The notes below the pieces were generated by a model. That model was not told the DNA's origin and made no database searches. It saw nothing but the letters and a program-made list of their open reading frames with translations. The position numbers and the translations under genes were made by a program. This document shows positions 7,802 to 14,032 of a DNA stretch of 15,348 bases, piece by piece. The DNA lies in contig CANQZL010000012.1 of NCBI GenBank assembly GCA_947628325.1, positions 1 through 15,348 on the forward strand, in the 5' to 3' direction. This DNA comes from an uncultured Bacilli bacterium. Lineage in GTDB: Bacteria > Bacillota_I > Bacilli_A > RF39 > UBA660. Numbering within the stretch: position 1 is the first letter of the stretch; every line of letters starts with the position of its first letter.

Positions 7802-8761
7802 ATGAAAAAATATAATATTATTTTAATGTTGCTTTTTATTGCTTTATCTTTATCTATAAATTATAAAGTCTCTGCTTTAGTAGAACCAACAAATGAATTT
7901 TATGTTAATGATTATGCTAATATTTTATCAGAAGAAACAGAAAATTATATACTTAATAATTCAGTTAAACTAGCTAGTGCTACTAAAGCTCAAATAGTAG
8001 TCGTTACAGTGAAAAATTTAGAAGGACAAGACATTGAAACATATGCTACAAATCTATTTAGAAAATTTGGTATAGGTGATGAAAAAAAGAATAATGGTTT
8101 ACTAATATTATTAGCATTAGAAGAACGAGATATCAGAATAGAAGTAGGATATGGTTTAGAAGGAATTGTTACAGATGGTTTATCTGGTCGCTACTTAGAT
8201 GATTATTTTGTTCCTTATTTAAAAGAAGATAAATGGGATGAAGGAATAAAAAATGGTTATTCAGCTTTTCTTCTATTATTGTGTGAAAAATATAATGTTA
8301 ATATTGATAATATTAATGTTGTTCAAGCATATTCAGATGACGATGTTAGTGATAAAGCTATGTTAATTGCAATTTTTACTGGTTTAGTTTATGGCTTTGT
8401 AAGTAATAAGAATAAAAATGGTAAAGAAAAAAATCCTACTTTAATAGCAATTATTATGATTCCTACAAATCTTCTTATTATCTATTTGACCATTAAAAAT
8501 TTTTCAGGACTTAATATCTTTCCATCAATAGCTCTTTGTATAATGGCTGAAATTGTTATGTCAATAATTGGCTCAGTTATAAAAGAGTTAATAGTATATT
8601 GGAATACTCCAAGAAAAAGAATCCTATCTAATGGTGGCTATTATGGTGGTAGTCGTTCTACTGGTAGTAGTAGTGGATATTCTGGTGGTTATTCAAGTGG
8701 CAGTTCTTTCCATGGTGGTGGAGGATCATCTGGTGGTGGAGGAGCTTCTAGACATTTTTAA
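7802..8761 (+). CDS. TPM-domain membrane protein with Gly/Ser-rich C-terminus (YgcG-like)
   Basis: A 319-residue protein with a signal peptide (core at about 6-19, likely cleavage after 'YKVSA', residue 25). A TPM domain follows (about 33-165), beginning 'FYVNDYANILSEETENYI', with strand 'AQIVVVTV' (63-70), 'FGIGDEKKNNGLLILLALEE' (89-108) and 'IRIEVGYGLEGIVTDGLSGR' (111-130). Three hydrophobic segments (about 187-200, 213-232 and 239-262) are probable membrane helices. The tail from about 277 is Gly/Ser/Tyr-rich and ends 'GGGGSSGGGGASRHF', the characteristic end of these proteins. Some TPM domains have been reported to have phosphatase activity; in bacterial membrane forms the role is unsettled. 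Pairing with lemA suggests a shared envelope function. AGGAGG at 7791-7796 supports the start. Confidence 0.92.
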   Translation: MKKYNIILMLLFIALSLSINYKVSALVEPTNEFYVNDYANILSEETENYILNNSVKLASATKAQIVVVTVKNLEGQDIETYATNLFRKFGIGDEKKNNGLLILLALEERDIRIEVGYGLEGIVTDGLSGRYLDDYFVPYLKEDKWDEGIKNGYSAFLLLLCEKYNVNIDNINVVQAYSDDDVSDKAMLIAIFTGLVYGFVSNKNKNGKEKNPTLIAIIMIPTNLLIIYLTIKNFSGLNIFPSIALCIMAEIVMSIIGSVIKELIVYWNTPRKRILSNGGYYGGSRSTGSSSGYSGGYSSGSSFHGGGGSSGGGGASRHF

Positions 8762-8814
8762 ATTTTATCTTTTGAAAACACTGTAGAATATTAAAATTTA
8801 AAAATATACACTAA

Positions 8815-9198
8815 TTTTTCCAAAAACACTTAGGAAGTATTAGAAAATATTTTAATGATAAATCAGTTCTTTTATTAGAATTAGAAAAATTCTGAAGATT
8901 TAAAATATTATCATGGATTAAATTCTTTGAACTAAATAAAGTAAGTAAAAGAGAAAATAAAGAAACGGAATAATATATTTAATTGAACTAAAATATAAAT
9001 CTAGAGTTTTAGGTGAAATTAATAGGATACATAAACATCTTACTAATCTTAAAAAATTATTAGTTAAAGATAGTAATAATTTATAAATAATTTAATAAAT
9101 AGAATTAATTATTGTAAAAATAAATTAGAAAAAAATTATCATATGGTTAAAAAAATTAAAAAACTAAAAATAACAAGTAAAGGTGAAATTAATGAGTG
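8815..9198 (+). pseudogene. Possible decayed small gene filling the gap before the nuclease gene
   Basis: No intact gene lies between 8762 and 9191. Three open stretches follow one another in shifting frames. From 8815-8970 one reads 'KYFNDKSVLLLELEKF', a TGA at 8893, then 'FKILSWIKFFELNKVSKREN'. From 8967-9083 a second reads 'GIIYLIELKYKSRVLGEINR' and on to 'KHLTNLKKLLVKDSNNL'. From 9080-9198 a third reads 'KNKLEKNYHMVKKIKKLKIT'. Together they look like a Lys-rich helical protein broken by one nonsense codon and two frame changes. I do not recognise a family. In DNA this A-rich, chance open frames also yield Lys/Asn/Ile-rich peptides, so confidence is low. Confidence 0.25.
9011..9193 (+). 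repeat. 13-bp direct repeat AGGTGAAATTAAT
   Basis: Identical copies lie at 9011-9023 and 9181-9193. The second is the ribosome binding site and start region of the nuclease gene. The first lies in the apparently decayed stretch, where ATA stands in place of ATG. It may be a remnant of a duplicated gene start, or chance. Confidence 0.45.
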
Positions 9199-10337
9199 AT
9201 AAAGAAAAAATAGAGTGTATAAATTCGTATAAATTATATAATAGTAAATTAGAAAAAGTTTTTAATAAATTATTACCTTATATGGAAGATAATAAATTTA
9301 ATATTTTTGAGACACTTAAAATTACGCAAACAGAAATAAGGCATAGTAATGTTTTATCTTATTTATTAGATGTAAAAGGAAATCATAATTTAGATAGTCA
9401 ATTTTTGAAGTTGTTTTTAAGTCTTTTACAAGAGTACAATTATAATGATGGGAAAAATATTTTGAATAACATTGATTCATATAAGGTTAGTAGAGAAATG
9501 GAACATCGTGATATTACATTAGTAAACGATAAAGAAAAAGTAATTATTGTTATTGAAAATAAAATTAATAGTGAAGATTATAAGGAAACTGAATATAGTA
9601 ACGGACAGTTAAAAAAATATCGAGAAAAAGTAGAAGAAAAATATATAGATTATAAACATATACTATTATATTTAACGCCATTGGGAGATGAGCCTAATGC
9701 TAAAGAAGAACTTGCCTATTGGCATTTATTGAGTTACCGAGATATTTATAATATCTTAAGTAAATTATTTTTTGATGAAAAAGTTAGTGTAAAAGTTAAA
9801 AATTTTATTGAGGATTATAGAGAAATAGTAAAGAGGTATGTTATGGAAACGGATAAAGAATTAGAAGATATTTGTACAAAAATATATAATGATAATCGTT
9901 GTTTATTTGATTTGGTTATAAAAAATAAAAGAGATTTTGCTTTAGATACCATTAAAAATTTTTGTGAACAAAATAAAGAAGAAATTAATGTATTTACTTC
10001 TCCTAGAAAAAATTATATTTATTTTACAACTCCTGATATTGATGAGATTGTAAATAAAAATAATTTTACAAAAAATTCTATTTTTTACGAAATTGAAATT
10101 AGAAATGCAGATATTTCAATTTATTTTAATTTCGAAGAGAATTCTGAAAAAATAATAGAAGAATATTTTGAAAAAAAAGGTTTAAAAATGAATAATAAAT
10201 ATAAAAATTATACTCGAATAGGTGCTATTTATACTCGAATAGGAACTTTTTATCGAAAAGATGAAACTTCTGAAGATTATATAATATCGTTTTTAAAGGA
10301 TAAATTAAGTCCTTATATTAACTTTAAGAAAATATAA
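9192..10337 (+). CDS. PD-(D/E)XK nuclease superfamily protein (PDDEXK_4-like)
   Basis: A 381-residue protein. The ATG at 9192 is preferred because GGTGA (9182-9186) lies six bases before it as a ribosome binding site; the in-frame GTG at 9183 would consume that site. The N-terminal part has 'TEIRHSNVLSYLLD' (47-60), with the E-x-x-H-x-x-x-L arrangement of this family. The nuclease core has 'REMEHRDITLV' (101-111) supplying Asp107, then 'VIIVIENKI' (117-125) with the E-x-K pair Glu122 and Lys124, then 'GQLKKY' (138-143) with the conserved Gln. 'HILLYLTPLGDEP' (156-168) completes the fold. All catalytic positions expected of the superfamily appear intact. These proteins are usually accessory or defence-related; substrate and partner are unknown. 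It stands alone, with decayed sequence upstream and a truncated gene converging from downstream, which suggests acquisition by transfer. I see no clear promoter or terminator. Confidence 0.85.
   Translation: MSDKEKIECINSYKLYNSKLEKVFNKLLPYMEDNKFNIFETLKITQTEIRHSNVLSYLLDVKGNHNLDSQFLKLFLSLLQEYNYNDGKNILNNIDSYKVSREMEHRDITLVNDKEKVIIVIENKINSEDYKETEYSNGQLKKYREKVEEKYIDYKHILLYLTPLGDEPNAKEELAYWHLLSYRDIYNILSKLFFDEKVSVKVKNFIEDYREIVKRYVMETDKELEDICTKIYNDNRCLFDLVIKNKRDFALDTIKNFCEQNKEEINVFTSPRKNYIYFTTPDIDEIVNKNNFTKNSIFYEIEIRNADISIYFNFEENSEKIIEEYFEKKGLKMNNKYKNYTRIGAIYTRIGTFYRKDETSEDYIISFLKDKLSPYINFKKI
10209..10250 (+). repeat. 21-bp in-frame tandem duplication in the nuclease gene
   Basis: Two adjacent 21-base units (10209-10229 and 10230-10250) share their first 14 bases exactly and encode 'YTRIGAI' followed by 'YTRIGTF'. 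It keeps the frame and lies in the C-terminal domain, away from the nuclease core. Confidence 0.7.
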
Positions 10338-10377
10338 TATTGATTTTTTGTGATTTATTAAAATAAGTAGAATATAT

Positions 10378-11001
10378 TTAATGATAGTAGAGATTTCTTT
10401 TATATACACTAAGTTCAAATAGATTAACAAAATCTCCAACTCCTGAAATAAATGTTCCTGAAAGAGATGCAAAATCAATACTTGTATTAACATTAATTTT
10501 ATTAATATCTGAATTACTATTTTTAACTCCGTTTAAAAAGTTTAAAATAGGCATTCCTCCAACTCTACCAGCTAATACTTCTTTTCCATATAAATCTTCA
10601 ATAGTAAAATCATCTATCTTTTCTCTTGCTACAATAAACTGTCCATCTCTTTTTGTAAGACCTGCAAATGTAACTAAATAATCTTTTTCACCATTTTTAT
10701 AGACATAAATAGCTGATTCTGGTCCCGCAAAACCAATATCAACGGTATTAGATAAAACTGCAGCACTAACTTTATCTGCTCCACTAGTTAGTATTAAATC
10801 AATATTTAAACCTTCATCTTCAAACAAACCATTTTCTATTGCAACATAAAGTGGTGCATAAAACATACTATGAGTAACTTCTGCTAATTTAATCGTCGTC
10901 AATTTTTCTTTTTTTCCATTTTTATTTAATATAAACATCCCAAAGATAACGATTAAAGCAAGTAAAATTAAACTTGTTAAGATAATTATAATTTTTTTCA
11001 A
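10378..11001 (-). pseudogene. 3'-truncated ABC transporter substrate-binding protein (NMT1/SsuA/ThiY-like)
   Basis: The 207-residue reading frame starts at TTG (11001), supported by AGGAGGG at 11007-11013. Residues 3-26 are a membrane anchor or uncleaved signal; there is no lipobox Cys. The following sequence is a good match to periplasmic-binding-protein type 2 proteins of the NMT1/THI5 group: 'KLAEVTHSMFYAPLYVAIEN' (39-58), 'GLFEDEGLNIDL' (59-70), 'SGADKVSAAVLSNTVDIGFA' (74-93), 'GPESAIYVY' (94-102), 'LTKRDGQFIVARE', 'AGRVGGMP' and 'FISGVGDFVNLFE'. Family members continue another 100 or more residues from this point with 'PTA' and the second lobe. Here the text changes abruptly to 'LSVYKRNLYYH' and stops. 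With one lobe mostly missing, ligand binding is unlikely. No permease or ATPase gene adjoins. Family members bind aliphatic sulfonates, pyrimidines or similar small molecules; the substrate here cannot be told. Confidence 0.85.
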
Positions 11002-11024
11002 AATATCCCTCCTACTTACAATTT

Positions 11025-11030
11025 ATTATA
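11025..11030 (-). promoter_or_regulatory. Possible -10 element of the truncated transporter gene
   Basis: Minus-strand TATAAT lies 12 bases upstream of the AGGAGGG site. No acceptable -35 lies 16-18 bases further up, so this is weak. I saw no TPP or other riboswitch pattern between here and the opposing promoter. Confidence 0.3.
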
Positions 11031-11089
11031 TTCTTAGGTTTTAATTATGGTGTTAGGCAAAAATATATTAAATTTATTAAAATAAATGA

Positions 11090-11118
11090 TTTACACTTTG
11101 GTAACTTTTTGTTATAAT
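11090..11118 (+). promoter_or_regulatory. Strong consensus promoter for the coiled-coil/helical-repeat operon
   Basis: TTTACA (11090-11095), a 17-base spacer, then a perfect TATAAT (11113-11118) preceded by TGT, an extended -10. The predicted start is near 11125 with a leader of about 37 bases containing AGGTG at 11151-11155 before the ATG at 11162. This is the best promoter match in the window. Confidence 0.8.
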
Positions 11119-11161
11119 TTATATTGTAATACTAGGGGTAAAATATAGCGAGGTGTGAACT

Positions 11162-13606
11162 ATGACAGGATTAAAACAAAAAGATATTTCTTTATTAGAC
11201 AAATTATACAATCTTAAAGATAGCGAAAAGAATACAATAATAGTTGATTTAAAGGAGCGCATTTCAAATACTGAAAATGAAATTGCTAATAGTAATAAGG
11301 AAAGGCAACAAAATGAATTTGAAGAAAGTGATCTAAAAACAAAACTAGAAATCTTTACAAATCAATCAGAAGCATTTTGTTCAACATTTGGTGAATTAAA
11401 CAATGACACTTTCCAATCTTTAAAAGATATCGGTATTGACTTAGAAATAGGGACTATCCTAGAAACTATAAAAGAAAAAGCTCCTGAATATAGTAAAGAA
11501 TTATCTGAAAAAATAGAAAAAATTCAAGAAAATATTGACTTGTCTTTAGATGAAATTCAAAAGTTAGAAAACAACAAAACAAAATTAGAAGAAAAACTAG
11601 AAAATGCTTATAATGATGCAGCTAATTTAGCAGGATTGTTAGAGCAAAGTCTATCTTCAGATGAAAGCGAAAGAGAAGCATTATCTACAAAATATGTTAA
11701 AGGAGTTATTTCAAAGTTTAACTTATTCTCTGAAGATGAGATTACTACTTTAGCAAAACTATTAATGTTCCCAGATGATGGACTTTATGAGTATGATATA
11801 GACTATGAAGATCGAGTAAAAAATAACTTCCCTAATACTTTTGACAAGAATGATGAATATGTTGAAGAAAAAGAAGTAGAAGTTCATGAAGAAGTAGAAA
11901 CTTCAACAGAAGCTGAAGAACAACCAGCAGAAGAAAAACCAGAAGAAGTTAAACCGGTTATTGAACCAAAAGAATCAACACAAATTCTTCCTGTTATAGA
12001 AACAGATGATTATGATAAATATTTCACTAATCCTCTTGATAGTAATGCATCAGCAAAAGAAAATGATATAGAAAAAGTAGATGCAGCATACGATTTTACT
12101 AATAAAGAAGAAAATAGTGAAACAAACGATTTATTTACTAAACCAGAAGAAGATTCTAACAATGATGATTTGTTCTCTATTTTAAATATTGCTAATGAAC
12201 CTGAAACTAAAGAAGAACCAGAAGAAGCAAAAGAACCTGAAAAGTCTGAAGTAACTGATGAAACAATTCGAGAAGATGAAGGCATTATAGAAGAAATAAA
12301 TAAACAAATTAATAGTGAAGAAGAAAAAGAAACAAGCGAACCTATAGAGACAGATGAAGAATATCTTAATAAAATAGGTTTAGATATAAATAAATTAGAA
12401 GCAAATAATACTATGCCTATTTCAGAACTAATATCTAAAATAAAATTAGTTAGTCCAAAAGAAATAGACGAAAATTATGAGTTATTACGTTCTTTAAATA
12501 TAAATGATAATGTTTCATATAAATTACAAGATAACTATTTGCCTTTAATAGATGAAGAATTAAATAAAAAAATTACTTTACTTAGAGCTAAAGGAATAAG
12601 TGAGTATAAAATAAAAGAAATAATTGAAAATACAAATATCTTTACAAATTCATATACCATCATAGATGATAGAATAAGTGCTATGGATAGTATTGGTGAA
12701 AAAGTAAATGATGAAAATATTGGTATGATTCAAAATAATATAGTTAGATATGCCCAGAATCTTGAACTATTAAATAATTCTGGATATGAATTAGATGATA
12801 AAGAAAAAGCAAATAATATGCCATTACTTTTAGAATCTAAGAATATTGCTGAAGATGCTGAAATACTTAAAAACTATTACATTAGTATTTTAAGAAAAAA
12901 TGGTAAATATGCTTTAAATGTTTTCTGGAGAGCTCCAAGAGACTTAATGTTTGGTATAGATGATATCATTGAAGAAGGATTAGAAGATATTTTTACAACT
13001 AATCCAGAAGTTTTATCATTTGAAACTGATCCATTATTAGGAAGAATTAGATTCTTAAAAGAAAAAGGCGAATCTATTTATGATGATGAAGGACAAACTG
13101 TATTTAAAAAAGCTTTAGTAGACTTTAAAGAATTCCAAGACATATATCAAACAGATATTCAATCATATATTCCTTCTAATAGAGAAAAAATAAATCACTT
13201 ATTACCAAGCCTAATTGGTGATGAAGAATTTGTAGAAAGTTTAATTAATACATTAGATGAATATTATGGTAAAACAACAACCTTCAAAGATTTAGAGTTA
13301 ACTAATGAAGCTGCATCTATAAAAAATGATTTATTAAATGAAATAGAAGAACAACTACAAGTTACAATAGCAGGACAACATACATATAAAATATCAGATA
13401 TAAGTATTTCTAAAAATAAAATTGAAAGAAATTTAAGCTTACTTGTTGATATGTTAGTATCTCATAATCAACCTGTAGTTGGTAAAGAAAAAGAAATCCT
13501 TCTCGTATCATTGCTTTATAACTTACGTCAAAATGAAGACACAATTAGCAAAATTATTGCAATAAGTAACGGAGACGACAATAACGTAAGAGGAGGTTCT
13601 AGATAA
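11162..13606 (+). CDS. Acidic 814-residue protein: coiled coil, acidic linker, helical-repeat C-terminal half; function unknown
   Basis: Not recognised as a named protein. No signal peptide or membrane segment is visible, so it is probably cytoplasmic. Residues 1-165 are heptad-like coiled coil in two blocks (about 20-70 and 108-165). A conserved-looking segment 'YVKGVISKFNLFSEDEITTL' (178-197) leads into 'LMFPDDGLYEYD' (201-212). Residues about 230-400 are a Glu/Pro/Asp-rich, probably disordered linker. Residues 400-800 are helical, with recurring motifs 'LLRSLNI' (441-447), 'LLRAKGI' (473-479), 'SAMDSIG' (506-512) and 'LLNNSGY' (536-542) about 30 residues apart, plus 'RFLKEKG' (630-636). 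The spacing and the hydrophobic-pair/Gly pattern resemble mTERF-type helical repeats, but this is by eye. The C-terminus ends 'NVRGGSR'. The stop codon shares one base with the start of the next gene, and AGGAGG for that gene lies inside this one, so the two are translationally coupled. Confidence 0.85.
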   Translation: MTGLKQKDISLLDKLYNLKDSEKNTIIVDLKERISNTENEIANSNKERQQNEFEESDLKTKLEIFTNQSEAFCSTFGELNNDTFQSLKDIGIDLEIGTILETIKEKAPEYSKELSEKIEKIQENIDLSLDEIQKLENNKTKLEEKLENAYNDAANLAGLLEQSLSSDESEREALSTKYVKGVISKFNLFSEDEITTLAKLLMFPDDGLYEYDIDYEDRVKNNFPNTFDKNDEYVEEKEVEVHEEVETSTEAEEQPAEEKPEEVKPVIEPKESTQILPVIETDDYDKYFTNPLDSNASAKENDIEKVDAAYDFTNKEENSETNDLFTKPEEDSNNDDLFSILNIANEPETKEEPEEAKEPEKSEVTDETIREDEGIIEEINKQINSEEEKETSEPIETDEEYLNKIGLDINKLEANNTMPISELISKIKLVSPKEIDENYELLRSLNINDNVSYKLQDNYLPLIDEELNKKITLLRAKGISEYKIKEIIENTNIFTNSYTIIDDRISAMDSIGEKVNDENIGMIQNNIVRYAQNLELLNNSGYELDDKEKANNMPLLLESKNIAEDAEILKNYYISILRKNGKYALNVFWRAPRDLMFGIDDIIEEGLEDIFTTNPEVLSFETDPLLGRIRFLKEKGESIYDDEGQTVFKKALVDFKEFQDIYQTDIQSYIPSNREKINHLLPSLIGDEEFVESLINTLDEYYGKTTTFKDLELTNEAASIKNDLLNEIEEQLQVTIAGQHTYKISDISISKNKIERNLSLLVDMLVSHNQPVVGKEKEILLVSLLYNLRQNEDTISKIIAISNGDDNNVRGGSR

Positions 13607-13893
13607 TGAATTATTTAAGAGATTTAGGATTTGATGAAAAGACAATTGAACTACTTAATGAAAACCTTCCTCAAGAAGTATTAAATATACTAAATGAGAA
13701 AGAAGAATTAGTAACATCTAATATAAGTTATTTAAAAGGCTTAGGTGTAACTAATTATGTAGATGCTTTTGTTAAATTCTATAGTATGTTTTTACTAGAT
13801 TCAAATAAATTTGATGAAATCTTCTCTAAATATGATAGTGAAGACTTAGTAATTAAACTAGAAAAAAATGTAGCTATTATGGAATATCTATAA
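13606..13893 (+). CDS. Small acidic helical protein coupled to the preceding gene; function unknown
   Basis: A 95-residue protein with no signal peptide or membrane segment. Its ATG overlaps the stop of the 814-residue gene by one base, and AGGAGG (13591-13596) lies nine bases before it, so it is a genuine coupled gene. Two motif copies are visible: 'YLRDLGFDEKTIELL' (3-17) and 'YLKGLGVTNYVDAF' (42-55), 39 residues apart. They resemble the helical motifs in the C-terminal half of the upstream protein ('LLRAKGISEYKIKEII'). The protein may be a small partner or a detached segment of the same repeat family. A terminator starts at its stop codon, so the unit ends here. Confidence 0.85.
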   Translation: MNYLRDLGFDEKTIELLNENLPQEVLNILNEKEELVTSNISYLKGLGVTNYVDAFVKFYSMFLLDSNKFDEIFSKYDSEDLVIKLEKNVAIMEYL

Positions 13894-13922
13894 AAGGAGA
13901 ATTAAATAATTCTTCTTTTTTT
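13893..13922 (+). terminator. Rho-independent terminator ending the two-gene helical-repeat operon
   Basis: AAAGGAGAATT (13893-13903), loop AAAT, then AATTCTTCTTT (13908-13918) running into further T residues to 13922. It forms an 11-bp stem with one G-U pair and a T tract, and begins at the last base of the stop codon. The GGAG inside the stem resembles a ribosome binding site, but no start codon follows. Confidence 0.8.
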
Positions 13923-13958
13923 GCATAATTTATTAATAAAGTTATTATCGAACAAAAG

Positions 13959-14009
13959 TTTACATTTATGATATAAATTATATCAAATAATCTATGTATA
14001 TGATATAAT
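13959..14009 (+). promoter_or_regulatory. pcrA promoter region with a perfect palindrome (possible operator)
   Basis: A TATAAT -10 (14004-14009) lies 24 bases before the pcrA ATG, with a poor -35 (TATCAA, 13981-13986). An alternative pair is TTTACA (13959-13964) and TATCAA after 16 bases. Between and over these lies a 17-base perfect palindrome (13969-13985), TGATATAA and its inverse around one base. A third TGATATAA at 14001-14008 overlaps the -10. The palindrome covers the weak -35, which would suit a regulator binding site, though A/T-rich palindromes also arise by chance. Confidence 0.45.
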
Positions 14010-14032
14010 TATTACAGAAAGCAGGACACAAC

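Noticed and set aside
8893..8895. In-frame TGA as a recoded Trp codon (Mycoplasma-type code)
   Set aside because: The complete genes here use TGG for Trp and contain no internal TGA, so standard code and a decayed gene are the better reading.
9183..9191. GTG at 9183 as the start of the nuclease gene
   Set aside because: The GTG is part of the AGGTGA ribosome binding site that is correctly spaced for the ATG at 9192; using it would leave no site upstream.
10305..10493. Open frame of 62 codons on the minus strand over the end of the truncated transporter gene
   Set aside because: It overlaps, in another frame, the clearly homologous part of the substrate-binding protein and gives only Leu/Ile-rich text.
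11002..11160. Riboswitch (for example TPP) upstream of the truncated substrate-binding gene
   Set aside because: I found no conserved riboswitch core motifs on the minus strand, and the leader before the ribosome binding site is too short.
12010..12285. Ser-rich open frame of 91 codons on the minus strand
   Set aside because: It is the complement of the Glu/Asp-rich linker of the 814-residue gene, since GAA and GAT read backwards give Ser/Phe/Ile codons; no start signals are visible.
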